DNA from: Siphonodentalium dalli
Lineage: Eukaryota > Mollusca > Scaphopoda > Gadilida > Siphonodentaliidae
Direction: 5' to 3'
Assembly (NCBI GenBank): GCA_032622095.1
Contig: CP136064.1
Coordinates: 185,796,209 to 185,860,208 of the forward strand
Length of the DNA: 64,000 bases
This document shows positions 1 to 11,320 of the stretch, piece by piece. The notes under the pieces are model-generated. The model searched no databases. It saw only the letters and a list, made by a program, of their open reading frames with translations, and had not been told where the DNA came from. Each line of letters begins with the position of its first letter. Within the stretch, counting starts at the first letter, position 1. Made by a program: the position numbers and the translations under genes.

Positions 1-2300
1 GCTGCCAGTGGCCATCTTGGATTTCAAAATTTGCAACAAAATACAATACGATAACTGCCTGCAGTCAGTTTACAGTTAGAATTACATTAGTTCTCTCATT
101 CAAAGTGGTTTTGAAGCCCAACTCATTGCCAAAACACTAAAAAACAAGCAGGAATTTATTTTTTTAGTTGCGGAAAAAATTGCCGGAATTTTTGTTTTCA
201 CCCCCCCCCCCCCCCCGTGGGATCTTCGGAATAAATGGGCGACACGTGCCCCAAACAACAACCAAAACACAACCGCTACATATAATTGGCTTCAGTCAAC
301 CAGATATATGCAACAATATACTTTAAAAATGAAAACTAACGACCCTTATTATTTGGATTATCATAAATAAATTGATATAAGAAAATGTATCCACATAACA
401 ATCGGTCAGATATTTTGTATTTAAGGAAACCGTAACCTCTTTTGTGTTACTTTGACAGTGGACGACGGTATATGGTTAACATCATAGGGTTTAATTCTTT
501 AGATGGATTATCCCCTGTATATTTGTGTCACATAATCTTCTGACAACGTATAATGGTAGTTGACGTCGACCTAATCCTACATGGACTAGATTCTACCCGG
601 AGATTAACTATAAACGGTTGTGAGGCATAATTTTATTGTATCAGAACGCATAGCAACTACCAATAAGTCTTCCGCAATGAGACTATTGATGATTTAGTTG
701 ATGTTTTTCTAAACAAAACGCTGAGGCGAACATCGCAAAAAAGGATTTATGAAGGTTTCGTGAGAATAGAGAAATCGGTAAAAAATGTCGTGAGTATTTT
801 GGGATGAAATCCACATATTATGTGCTTACATTATTTCACAACATCAAACTGTCTAAACCCATAATTTGAAGAATGCAACTTTCAAATATCGTTACCGAAA
901 AGTTCAACAACGACTGTACCATTTCTTAAAGCACAGCATCTGATTTATACGCAAAAATGTAAATATTAGCCAGGTTTAGCCACACATACATGTAACTTGT
1001 AACGTATGTCAATCATGCGTTATAAGAGTACCAGTCAGCTTGTCCTACTGATGAGTATATATCAAAGCATGTTCTGATCAAACTAGAGCAGCGCCTGCAA
1101 TGGCTGCAGCCGGTTCATTGGTTGGCTTGTGTAAATGACTGGGGTAATATTGTACCAAGCGTGTTAGAGCAAGTAATTGGTTAATCGCTATATAAAACTG
1201 GTCATTATTATTATTATTATTTATTATTATTATTATATGGTTATTGCTATGATATCGTCCGAAAATGTCGGAGAACTTGTAAACAATAAATTATCGGATG
1301 GAGAGGACAAGCTGTGACCACCGCCACGCTAAATTGGCTTAAGTCAAAATAAGATCTTCAGCACAGGCAAATCCCGTTCCCACCATGCCTGCATAACATC
1401 GATCGCTCATTCGGTTATCAGACGATTGTCACCCCCCCCCCCTTTGTTAATAGTTCCGTATCCTTATACGTCGGACACAAAACTTCTAAGCGGTTTGACC
1501 GAGTACGTGTAGGCGAAATTGCCACGCGTGACAACAAAAACAAAACAACAACAACAACAACAACATACAACATTCTAATTTTACGGAAACGATACAATAT
1601 TCAGGCAAGTATTGCCGAAATTCAATGCCGATGTCTTTAGTGAATTTAGATATATTATTTAAAAAAAAAAAATCTTAAATTAAACGTGGTGAGGAGGAAG
1701 AGTCATGCCAAATATTACATCATAAATTGGAATTTCTTGATTATTCGGATACAAAATCGTATCAGAATGACGCATATACTACACAACATTGGTAGTATGC
1801 GTTATTCGCATCTGATTGTTGTACCAAATAATCGTTGTCGCATGTATGTATGTGGCCTGGTCTATTGAAAATCATATGTTGGAAGTCGGCGAAAACGGAT
1901 GCGACTTATACGCATACGTAAATCGGATGCCGTGTTTTACGCAGGTATGTGTACCTATAGCTTAAGAGTATCATTTTGTAATCGAAAAATAAAAATAATA
2001 ATTTTTAGTGGCCTTCTAAAACACCGACACCGTATGAAATAAATGCATAGAAAATTCAGTTTAAAAATAATTATTGCCTTTCATGCATGTAGCAATTCTC
2101 GTAGCATGTTAATTTATGCACTAGAATCTATGTAAGAATAAAAATAGGTTTCACACAAATTGGTCTGGGAACCTGAATATACATCTGTGACTTGTTATGT
2201 TAACAGTTCCTGCATGGAATAACTCGTCGATGAGTATTTAGTATTTACAGGGCTATAAATTACAATTATATGTTTATAGCATTTTTATTTCATCTTGTAG
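1..2300. other. Innexin 5' flank / intron, no gene seen
   Basis: No convincing coding region. The stretch ends in a polypyrimidine-rich splice acceptor (TTTTTATTTCATCTTGTAG, 2282-2300), so its right part is the intron before the innexin exon. It contains poly(C) runs near 203-216 and 1432-1442, an (ATT)n microsatellite near 1205-1235 and a CAA-rich tract near 1540-1565. The first coding exon of the innexin, with its ATG, should lie here or further left, but I cannot identify it. Confidence 0.5.
2282..2300 (+). promoter_or_regulatory. Splice acceptor of innexin coding exon
   Basis: A pyrimidine-rich tract ending in TAG lies immediately before the conserved innexin N-terminal codons. It decides the exon start, because no in-frame ATG exists just upstream while conserved residues continue right up to the junction. 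The intron is phase 2. Confidence 0.8.
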
Positions 2301-3501
2301 AATCATTGGCATCATTGGAGGATTCGCAAGCTACTCCAAGCTCGTGGGCTACCAGGATGACGATTGGGCGGATCGGTTGAGCCACATACACACTGTTCTT
2401 GCCCTTGTCGTGTTCGCTATATTCGTCAGTTCCGGTCAATATATAGGGGACCCAATTCAGTGCTGGTGTCCAGCTCAGTTCACCAATGTGTATGTATCCT
2501 ACGCAAAGTCCATATGTTGGATAAAGAACACTTATTTCATTCCAATGGACGAATCCATTCCAGTAGAGCATATGCATAGAACAAAGGAGGAAATAAACTA
2601 CTACCAATGGATACCCATAATACTTCTTTTTATGGCCTTTCTCTTTAAATTCCCAAACATCCTTTGGAGAGCTTTCAATGGTGGATCCGGGATCAATTTG
2701 GACAAGATTATTACGCTGACTACAGAAACACAAGTCGGGGATCCGAAAAAACGTGACGAAACAGTTAACTTTATATCAATTTACTTGGACAAGTGGTTGA
2801 AATCACAGCGCCAGTATAAATCAAACTTCTTAGTGGGCATGTACCAAACTACGTCACGTGTCTTCTGCAACAAAAGGGAAGGTACATATCTGACGAACTT
2901 ATACATGTTAATCAAAATGGTGTTCTTAGTCAACGTTATTGTTCAGTTCTTTATACTCAATGGCTTCATGGGTGGTTGGTATAGTTTGTACGGATTCGAG
3001 GTGCTGGCTTTGTTGTCGGAGAGCAAAGAAGTCGAAGCTTCGGCTCGATTTCCTCGGGTGACTTTGTGTGACTTTGATATTCGGCAGTTTCAGAACATTC
3101 AGAGGTACACCCTTCAGTGCGTTCTTCCTATCAATCTCTTCAATGAGAAAATCTTCATTTTTCTGTGGTTTTGGCTGGCAGTCGTTGCAGCGTTAACCGC
3201 GGCGAACTTCGTATCCTGGGTGTACTCGCTTGTGTTCCGAGTAAATCGGTGCATCTACGTCAGAAAGTACTTACGATCGTCCGGACGGCTCGCCGATGAC
3301 TATGACAAACGTAGAATACGTCAGTTTGCGAATGATTATTTACGAGACGACGGAATTCTCGTCCTGCGAATTGTGGAGAAGAACTCAAATTCTCTATTAC
3401 TGACGGATCTTATAGTCCGTATGTGGGACATTTATATAGACAAATCAACCATTCTCACTCCAGATGAACCGGAACAGGAACAAACAGACTCTCTTGATTG
3501 A
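2301..3501 (+). CDS. Innexin (gap-junction / hemichannel subunit), main 3' coding exon
   Basis: Innexins are four-pass plasma-membrane proteins that form invertebrate gap junctions and hemichannels. The exon opens at 2301 after a clear acceptor. The first base completes a split codon, and codons from 2302 read IIGIIGGFASYSKLVGYQDD, the conserved innexin N-terminus, so the true start is in an upstream exon and the GTG at 2344 is an internal Val. Numbering from that Val: TM1 about 15-33; extracellular loop 1 with Cys 40, 42 and 58 in the contexts QCWCPAQFT and SICWIKNTY; the family signature YYQW at 86-89 opening TM2; TM3 about 186-208; loop 2 with Cys 242 and 259; TM4 about 268-298; then a charged cytoplasmic tail ending EQEQTDSLD. 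The stop is TGA at 3499-3501. The frame is intact and the length (about 400 residues with the upstream part) is normal for the family. The CWCP motif is, to my knowledge, common in mollusc innexins. The paralogue cannot be assigned. Confidence 0.95.
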
Positions 3502-3828
3502 TTGTATTGATGTCATGTTTTTAAATGTTATGCTCACGGTGTAAAATGATGAAAAACTCCAGCTTCTCAGTCTGAATGAATACTATACTACACAGCACAT
3601 TATTAATTATGATGTCCATCAATGTCGTATACAATATAGACAATGGCTGTTGGGACGGTCACCTGACTGTATAAACGACTGGGCAACTGGGACTCTGAAT
3701 ACCACAACAGTCCGTACTTGTCAAACTCACTTAAAAACAATTAGTTCTAAACATAAAAACAGTTCTAACAGAGGCATAGTTAGAGCAAGCCGTTATATCT
3801 AAAAAAAATCATTAAAAAATTAAATAAA
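3502..3828 (+). other. Innexin 3' UTR / downstream flank with candidate poly(A) signal
   Basis: Non-coding, AT-rich. AATAAA occurs at 3823-3828, about 320 bases after the stop codon, and is a plausible polyadenylation signal. A dispersed repeat begins directly after it, so the transcript end may lie within or beside that repeat. Confidence 0.4.
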
Positions 3829-4112
3829 AACAAGAGCGTGGCAAAATACTCCCGTGGTAATTTCAACAATGGGCCAGAACTCAGGTGAAAATTGGCGGGC
3901 GGAACCCAAATTCGGAAACGAAAATTAATGCAAATTCCAACAAAAATGACCGTAACTCTGGTGACAATTGGCGGGCGGAACCCGAATTCGAACTTAACCC
4001 ATATCTTGTGCTAGTAAACTCACATACAAAATTGCATTCCATTCAGTTCAGACTTACTAAAGTTATCACCTGGAAACCAAAAAAAACGGACAAACGGAGG
4101 CTAGACCAATAA
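3829..4112 (+). repeat. Dispersed repeat of the ACAAGAG-start family
   Basis: Begins ACAAGAGCGTGGCAAAATAC and carries two partial units (GAAAATTGGCGGGCGGAACC near 3887 and a similar string near 3965). It resembles 45748-46215. The same ACAAGAG boundary recurs near 47730 and 52670. The open frame across it is a by-product of the repeat. Confidence 0.55.
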
Positions 4113-4389
4113 CATAATACGTCCCGTTTTTTTTCAAAATAGTCGGGCAGCTAGGTACACCCCCTATGAACCCCCAGGACTCATCCGGACCGATTTTTTT
4201 TATGTACCTGGATACCTCTAGAGTAGAATTCCGGATGTTAACAAGAAATCAACTTGGCCGCATATGACGTAATCCAAGATATGTCGCGATTTAACCCTAT
4301 GTCTATGTATATGACGATTGTGGAAAAAATAATTGAGATATGACATTAAAGTGAATTGCATTTTGTTCCTTGTATATTTCTATGTTAAC

Positions 4390-5070
4390 TGATATCAAAT
4401 TTGTAAATTAAAATCCAAGATGGCCGCCAGAATATGGCTCAGAATTTGAGAAATTAGAATTTTTTTCAACAATTTGTTCAGAAAAAACACAAAACCAATC
4501 ATAATATGACACAAATATTTGAACATTATGACGTTTATATGACCGCAAGTAATCCTTCAATATCATCTGACAAAAAAACTGCAATCGACAACTCAGGGAG
4601 AAAACAAAATGGCCGCCAGTGCGATCACCCGCAACAGTCGGTACATTTCGCGATATTACCCTATGTCTATTTATATGACGATTGTGGAAAACCTAATTGA
4701 GTTATGACATTGCAATGAATTGCATTTGGTTCCGTATATATTTCTACGTTAACTGATGTCAAATTTGTAAATCAAAATCTAAGATGGCCGCCAGAATATG
4801 GCTCAGTATTTGATAAATTCGATTTTTTTTCAACAATTGTTTCAGAAAAAAAACACAAAACCAATCATAATATGTCACAAATATTTGAACATTATGACGT
4901 TTATATGACCGCAACTAATCCCTTCAATACCATCTGACAAAAAAATCTGCAATCGACAACTCAGGGAGAAAACAAAATGGCCGCCAGTGCGATCACCCGC
5001 AACAGTCGGTACATTTCACGATTTCACCCTATGTCCAGTTATATGAAGATTGTGGGTAAACCATTCGCTG
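4390..5070 (+). repeat. Tandem duplication of a ~363-bp unit in left arm
   Basis: The block around AAGATGGCCGCCAGAATATG at about 4418 recurs at about 4781. Matching continues through CACAAAACCAATCATAATAT and the ATGGCCGCCAGTGCGATCAC string (about 4608 and 4977). The corresponding right arm (9.77-10.05 kb) has only one unit, so the duplication postdates the inverted arrangement or was lost on the right. Confidence 0.8.
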
Positions 5071-5155
5071 TATTACACGTGGTGTATTCCTCGTACTTTT
5101 GTTTACAGAGATCCTATTATAAATAATACTTAAGTATTGTTTTTGAGTAGTTTTT

Positions 5156-5600
5156 ATACGCCCTTTTTGAAAAAAAAGGTCGTATTATGTTATCAGTCTG
5201 GCCGTCCGTCCGTCCGTCCGTCTGTCCGCCCGTTAACATTTTTGGTTTCCGATCGATAACTCCAGTTTGGATTATTTGAACTGAACCAAAGTTGGTATGT
5301 GTATTTCCCAGCTAAAGATACAGGCCAAGTTTGAATATGGGTTCCGTCCAGTTATTTTTACATGAGTTACGGCCCTTTTTGAACTTAGAATTGGACCAAT
5401 TTGATAACATTTTGGTTTCCGACCGATAACTCCAGTTTTGATCATTTGAGCTGAACCAAAGCTGGTATGTGTATTTCCCAGCTAACAATACAGGCCACGT
5501 TTGAATATAGGTTATGTCTAATTATTTTGACATGAGTTATGGCCATTTTTCGACTTAGAATTTGACCACATTTTGGCATTGAAATTAGGGGTATATCAGA
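5156..5600 (+). repeat. Insert with CCGT microsatellite and two ~170-bp tandem units
   Basis: Starts TATACGCCCTTTTTGAAAAA followed by GGTCGTATTATG (a short hairpin), then CCGTCCGTCCGTCCGTCTG. Two units follow in which TTTGGTTTCC recurs at 5241 and 5411. It interrupts the left arm of the large inverted repeat and is absent from the right arm. Confidence 0.65.
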
Positions 5601-5626
5601 TTTTCTTCAAATGTAAGCTCAAAGTA

Positions 5627-6641
5627 TTATCTTATTTTGCGATAGTACAATTCGAAATGGCTAAAAGGGCGTATTTTGCCACGCCCAAGCGATGCTCTTG
5701 TTAAATGTTCCCGGGCAATTTCATGGGCCCGCTTCATTTCTTGTTCAAGGTCTTTCAGGTATTGACCGGTATCAGTTTTAGGCTGAGTTTCTTTCGTAAA
5801 ATTAAACACCAAGACTACTGGGTGATTAACTTCACGTCCCAACATAAGTTTATTTTGGGTGTGGCCAGTAAGTCTGTGCACTGATGATCTTAGCGCGCCC
5901 GCTATTTGGGGAAGGAATTTGTCCCAGTTTCGTTGGTTTTTGTCAACGAAACATCGGACCTCATTCATCAGGGTCCGATTTTGACGTTCCACCTGGCCAT
6001 TTGCCGAAGGTCGATAAGGGATCGTTCGGCTTTTATGTATCTGGAGTAACTCGCAGATCGCACAGAAAAGTTTACTTTCAAAACATGGGCCCTGGTCCGA
6101 CAAAGTTTGCAGGGCATCCGAAGCGTGCAAATAATTAATTTACCGCCGCACATGCCATCGTTTCTGCGGTCTGACCAGGAAGGGGAATATACTCCACCCA
6201 CTTAGTAAACTGATGCGTGATCACCAGAATGTATTTGTCATCATGTTCACTAAGTGGCAATGGTCCCAGGAAATCCAGGGGCACTCTTTACATTGGATTA
6301 CCCGCATGGAATGTTTGCATTTCCCATTTGGCATGCCTCGATGGTTTCTTCCATTGATTGCATTGGGGGCAGGCCCTATGAATGATTCAATGTCTTGAGT
6401 AATTCAATGCATAAAAGTACTTTTTGGCTCTAGCTTTGGTACGCACCACGCCCTGATGACCAGAAGCGGGTATATCATGAGCCATAGCCAAGATCTCAGC
6501 CGCAAATTGGCTGGGAATGACTAAAACATGCTCCCCATTCCTTTTTATCTTATACAGTAATTCATTTACTATGACAAATCTCTGACGATTAATCCAGATA
6601 TATTTAGTGGCCTTAATGGAGATGAATAATTCAGAGAACAT
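5627..6641 (-). pseudogene. Ty3/gypsy integrase fragment (inverted copy)
   Basis: Reading the minus strand from 6641 gives a retroviral-type integrase in pieces. First comes an HHCC-finger start (DIPASGHQGVVRTKARAKKY). After frame disruption near 6.2-6.4 kb comes core sequence with SDQGPCFESKLFCAICELLQ, PYRPSANGQVERQNRTLMNE and NWDKFLPQIAGALRSSVHRL; the D of DQG and the E of QVE are core catalytic positions. The tail (RAHEIAREHLTRASLGRGKI) is longer than in the sister copy. Reverse transcriptase and RNase H are absent in this orientation. It is inverted relative to 8775-9609 and closely similar to it. Frameshifts make it non-functional. Confidence 0.8.
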
Positions 6642-6689
6642 GCCTGTTTTATTTACGTATTTTTGTTTATAATTATATAGTCAGTTAGC

Positions 6690-6945
6690 GTGGTTTACCT
6701 GATATGGAACCCCGAGAGTTCTCAGGACTTATGTTTGTATGTACCTGGACACATCTAAAGTAGAACTTTGAATGTTAACAAGAATCGTCTTGGCCGCACA
6801 TGACTTAATCCAAAGTGGCCACAAGAGGGTGAAATTTTTTCGCAAATTACCCCTAAGTTTATAGTTATATGATTGGGGAAAAAGCTATATGAGATATTAA
6901 ATTGAGTAAATTGCGTTTTGTTCATTTTACCATTCCACGTATTGT
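6690..6945 (+). repeat. Third copy of the inverted-repeat arm start
   Basis: Strings such as ATGTACCTGGACACATCTAA, GTAGAACTTTGAATGTTAAC and CTTGGCCGCACATGACTTAA match the left-arm start at about 4200-4270 in the same orientation with substitutions. It is more diverged than the two outer arms match each other, which suggests an older insertion. Confidence 0.6.
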
Positions 6946-6959
6946 ATTATGTGCTCTGT

Positions 6960-7415
6960 TCAGAGAGTATAAAACCTCCTATCTACCCCCGCCAACGCGG
7001 AGGAATCAGGCACCAGAGCCATTGGAATTAAATCATGCCACGAATGTGTGACAATTTGTATGTAAACGTTACAAGTAGCTCCAACCTCAAGATTATTCAT
7101 CATGAACAGACGCCCCGAGTAGCCTATGGTCAACAAGACGGGCACCAACTCGTATTTATTAATCCTGATATCATCGGATTCAACATCTTCGTCGTCAGAG
7201 CTTTCGATGTTTCCTTCGACAAGCAAATCGTGGAGTGTTGGTGTAAGAATGCCACATTCGGGCCACAGTGTCTCTAAAATTCCTTCGTCATCGGTCCATC
7301 CATTTTCCAATGGTGACGGAATAGTGTGCTAATTCACATGCGACAGTTTCAGTTGACCAACACGGAAGTTCACTCGTTTTATGTGAGGCGTCAGTGACCT
7401 CTTACGTGGTGGCAT
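6960..7415 (-). pseudogene. Unrecognised disrupted ORF with acidic stretch
   Basis: From an ATG at 7413-7415 the minus strand reads a basic start (MPPRKRSLTPHIKR). One in-frame TAG follows after about 28 codons. The same frame then runs about 117 codons to 6960, including NGWTDDEGILETLWPECGIL and the acidic string ESSDDEDVESDD. A basic start followed by an acidic patch looks protein-like and could be part of a transposon-encoded protein, but I do not recognise the family. It sits in the loop of the large inverted repeat and opposes the gypsy pol reading direction. Confidence 0.35.
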
Positions 7416-7582
7416 TTTGGATAAGTCAACTTTTGATGACTTGGTGCCGATTAGTTCACCTTTCCCAACCATCTATATCAGCATAAAATATCTCATCGTG
7501 TCAACGTTCTTCGCTCTATATAGGAAATCCAAGTCCATAAGGCGTCTTATTACCATGTCAGGTATATGCCTACCATCAAGTC

Positions 7583-9609
7583 TTGGTCAAAGATGAGGAG
7601 TTTCTAGGAAGAATTGTCAGTCAGGATGGGGTTAAACTGAATAACGAGTCCTTAGAAACAGTTAAAAACTGGCCAATCCCATCAAGTACCAAGGAAGTAG
7701 AAAGCTTTTATGGCTTTGTGAACTACCATCGGGCTTTTGTCAAAAGTTGTTCCGAGATAGCTAGACCATGATATGCACTCACTGGAAAACAGCCATTCAT
7801 ATGGGGGAAGAACAGCAGGGGACCTTTAATACACTCAAGGCATCTCTGTTGTCTCCTCCAGTCTTGGCACTACCCAACAGTAAAGACTCCTTTGTCCTGG
7901 TTTGCGATGCTAGTGTGTGGGCCGTCGAGGCGGAGCTCTTGCAGATCATAGGGGGTGAAGAACGAGTGATTGTCTATGGTAGCTTTATCCTTACCCCCGA
8001 GCAAAGCCAGTATTGCACAACCCGGGAAGAACTCCTGGCTGTCATACGGTTTAACCGGCAATTCCGTCACTACCTTTTGGGCAAGCCCTTCCTTCTGAGG
8101 ACGGATCATAGCAGCCTCAAATGGTTGATGGATTTCAAGAGCCCCCAGGGTCAAATAGCTAGATGGTTGGAGGAGCTCAGCCAATATGACATAGTGGTTG
8201 AGCACCGACCGGGAAATAAGCATGTATATGCTGATGCCCTCTCCAGAATACCAACTTAGGTCACTTGCCAGCAGTATATCGCGGGCTGTGACCTTAACAA
8301 GTTGCCATGCAAGGGCTGCAAATACTGTCAGCATCTCCAGCGAAACTGGGCTAGATTTGGTGAGGGAGTTGATAACATTGTGCCTTTAGCCCAGGGGTCA
8401 TGGGAGTTTGTAACTGAGAATGACCAAGTGACTCCATCTGTCTCAATGGTAACCTCCGCTAATTACTCAGGGGAGGAATGCTGGCAAGATGGATTCCAAG
8501 GGCTGCCTTGGGACCCAGGAGGCGACTGGTCGGATTGCGAGCCATGTACGGGTTGTGTCTGCCCAGAAACTGGATGGATGCACTCAAAATTGGACTTGCA
8601 TTACCACAATATACATAAGATAAAGGTAAATGTGAGACAAGTTACAAAGTTCACACCCCGACCTAAGCTTGGCCGGTATATGCACCCTAGTTGAACTGGG
8701 GAAACAACGTAAGGATCCGGATCTATCCCAGTCATTGCGTGGATAGAATCCGGTCAAGAACCAACAGAGGGTGAATTATTCATCTCCATTAAGGCCACTA
8801 AATATATCTGGATTAATCGTCAAAGATTTGTGATAGTAAATGAATTACTGTACAAGATAAAAAGGAATGGGGAGCAGGTTTTATTCATTCCCAGCCAATT
8901 TGCGACTGAAATCTTGGCTATGGCTTATGATATACCAGCTTCTGTTCATCAGGGCGTGGTGCGTACTAAAGCTAGAGCCAAAAAGTACTTCTATGCATGG
9001 AATTACTCAAGACATTGAATCATTCATAGGGGCCTGCCCCCAATGCAATCAAGGGAAGAAACCATCGAGGCAAGCCAAATGGGAAATGCAAACCTGTATT
9101 TCCTGGGACCATTGCTACTTGGTGAACAGGATGACAAATACATTCTGGTGATCACGCATCAGTTTACTAAGTGGGTGGAGTATATTCCCCTTCCTGATCA
9201 GACAGCAGAAACGATGGCATGTGCGGCGGTAAATTAATTATTTGCACGCTTCGGATGCCCATTGCAAGTTTTGACGAACCAGGGCCCATGTTTTGAAAGT
9301 AAACGTTTCTGTGCGATCTGCGAGTTACTCCAGATACATAAAAGTCGAAGGACCCCTTATCGACCTTCGGCAAATGGCCAGGTGGAATGTCAAAACTGGA
9401 CCCTGATGAATGCGGTCCCATGTTTCGTTGACAAAAATCAACGAAACTGGGACAAATTCCTTCCCCAAATAGCGGGAGCGCTAAGATCATCAGTGCACAG
9501 ACTTACTGGCCAAACCCCAAATAAACTTATGTTGGGACGTGAAGTTAATCACCAAGTAGACTTGGTGCTTAATTTTACGAAAGAAAAACTGATACCGGTC
9601 AATACATGA
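7583..9609 (+). pseudogene. Ty3/gypsy pol: RT end, RNase H, linker, integrase (broken)
   Basis: Domains in order: C-terminal reverse transcriptase (7583-7767; FLGRIVSQDGVKLN, FYGFVNYHRAFVKSCSEIAR); RNase H (about 7790-8259; VCDAS, TREELLAVIRF, RTDHSSLKWL, VEHRPGNKHVYADALSR); a linker with CKGCKYCQHL (about 8300); an integrase zinc-finger region (8830-9045; HQGVVRTKARAKKY, then CPQCNQ); and the integrase core (9043-9609; GPLLLGEQDDKYILVITHQF, QGPCFESKRF, PYRPSANGQVECQNW, NWDKFLPQIAGALRSS). A TGA at about 7768 and frameshifts near 7800, 8260, 9000 and 9240 break it. The catalytic D in DQG is changed to N (TNQG). gag, protease and the RT catalytic YxDD part are missing. It is a dead Ty3/gypsy fragment. 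Confidence 0.9.
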
Positions 9610-10340
9610 AAGACCTTGAACAAGAAATGAAGCGGGCCCATGAAATTGCCCGGTGACATTTAATAACTACTTAAAACAATACTTAAGTATTATTTATAAT
9701 AGGATCTCTGTAAAAAAAAACAGGCATGTTCTCTAAATTAAGGCGTATCAGAGCGGTTTACCCACAATCTTCATATAACTGTACAAAGGGTAAAATTGCG
9801 AATTGTACCGACTGTTGCGGGTGATCGCACTGGCGGCCATTTTGCTTTCTCCCTGAGTTGTCGATTGCAGATTTTTTTGTCAGATGATATTGAATGATTA
9901 GTTGCGGTCATATAAACGTCATAATGTTCAAATATTTGTGACATATTATGATTGGTTTTGTGTTTTTTTCTGAAACAATTGTTGAAAAAAAGTATAATTT
10001 CTCAAATTCTGAGCCATATTCTGGCGGCCTTCTTGGATTTTAATTTACAAATTTGATATCAGTTAACATAGAAATAGATAAGGAAGAAAATGCAATTCAC
10101 TTTAATGTCATATCTCAATTATTTTTTCCACAATCGTCATATACATATACATAGACATAGGGTAAAATCGCGAAATTTTCCGACCCTCATGGGCGCCATC
10201 TTGATTACTTCATATGCGGCCAGGTTGATTTCTTGTTAACATCCGGAATTCTACTCTAGAGGTATCCAGGTACATAAAAAATCGGTACGGAGGAGTCCTG
10301 GGGGGGTCCATATGGGGTGTACCTAGCTGCCCGACTAAAA

Positions 10341-10537
10341 CGGGCGTATAACAAATGTATTATTCAAAACAATTTTGTTTTTTCAAAATGGTTCAATGTT
10401 CCAAAATTCTAAGTCCTAGACCTCTGATAATCAATGGTCCTGAGAAGAAGTTGTTTTAAGAATTGAATCCCAGTCTCACAAGGAACCTCCATGCCAAATA
10501 TAAGCTAACTCCGCATGATGGATCTTGAGAAGTTGTT
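10341..10537. other. Flank between repeats, no gene seen
   Basis: Short AT-rich stretch ending in a fragment of the 'GAATCCCAGTCNCACAAGGA' dispersed repeat. Nothing coding. Confidence 0.4.
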
Positions 10538-10804
10538 TTAACCCTTTGAGTGCCAGGTCCGATTTTTGTATCAACCCATATACCCTGTGCCAATGAATTC
10601 TCTTATATATGCGAGTCGACCATAGGTCGCCTCGCATATATAAGAGAATGCATTGGCCTAACCATTTTTTTTTCTTTTTTTCTTTTTTACTTATTTTTTT
10701 TACATTTTTTTTACAATTTTAATAATTTATTCTTATATTCTTTAACAGACTTATTTTGTAGGTTTATGGCCGATGAGATCGGCCCCTGGCACACAAAGGG
10801 TTAA
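10538..10804. mobile_element. TTAA-flanked MITE (piggyBac-type ends)
   Basis: Flanked by TTAA on both sides (10538-10541, 10801-10804). Ends are inverted: CCCTTTGAGTGCCAGG on the left and CCTGGCACACAAAGGG on the right. An inner hairpin contains CTCTTATATATGCGAG and CTCGCATATATAAGAG, shared with the other TTAA palindromes in this window. TTAA duplication with CCC-type ends is known of piggyBac elements; no transposase is present, so this is a non-autonomous copy. Confidence 0.8.
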
Positions 10805-11320
10805 GACATACTATGGCGGGAAAGAGTTATGTCCCTGGCCCGTCCATATTTTACCTGGTGAGCCCATTTGAACAAATCTGAATCCCAGTCACCTAGCTAC
10901 ATGTATTATCACATTCAGTCTCCCAGATATATTTTAAGAATTACTATGGAGGGAACAAATTGTGTCCCTGGTTCCGCCTCTATTTGACCCAGTTACCCAT
11001 TTGAACAAATTTGAATCGCAGTCACCCAAGAAACCTCCATACCAAATATAAGCTAGATAGCCCGATGGTTCTTGAGAAGATGTCGTTTTAAGAATTACTA
11101 TGGGGGAAAGAGTTGTGACCCTGGGTTCGCACCTATTCCAAATATGAACCCATTCAGTTTTATAGATCTGGAGAAGAAGGCAGAAGTTGATGGATGGATG
11201 GACGGACTGAAGTTCATCACGACATATGGAAGGACACATCAACAGACGGACAGACAAATTCAATCCAGTATATCGCCAATTTTTCTTTGTAAAACAAGGG
11301 TATAATAAGTTCACGATTAA
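10805..11320 (+). repeat. Dispersed repeat with 'GAATTACTATGG' units
   Basis: Repeated strings GAATTACTATGGAGGGAACA, CATTTGAACAAATNTGAATC and CCTCCATACCAAATATAAGC form about 165-bp imperfect units, ending in a GGAC/GGAT-rich tract and AAAACAAGGGTATAATAAG (about 11295). Relatives lie at 11700-12080, 53380-53845 and 56740-57105. Any ORF here is incidental. Confidence 0.7.

Larger units (their letters stand above)
4143..10340. mobile_element. Giant imperfect inverted repeat holding gypsy pol fragments
   Basis: The left end (CGGGCAGCTAGGTACACCCC, 4143) and the sequence ending near 10338 are reverse complements. Homology continues inward: 4143-5150 pairs with about 9670-10340, and 5690-6650 pairs with about 8775-9665. 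The left arm has extra material (a tandem duplication and a 170-bp-unit repeat); the loop is about 6.66-8.77 kb. The outermost bases on both sides resemble ATACGnCCCGTTTT. It could be two head-to-head 5'-truncated gypsy copies, in which case the outer arms would be their 3' LTRs, or a TIR transposon that captured gypsy sequence. A third, direct copy of the arm start at 6690-6945 favours neither decisively. Confidence 0.7.

Noticed and set aside
2290-2733. 147-codon minus-strand open frame over the innexin exon
   Set aside because: It is the antisense shadow of the innexin; the plus frame carries all family motifs.
5627-9609. Possible retroviral (env-bearing) provirus
   Set aside because: Only pol fragments of Ty3/gypsy type are seen; no envelope gene, no paired direct LTRs and many disruptions.
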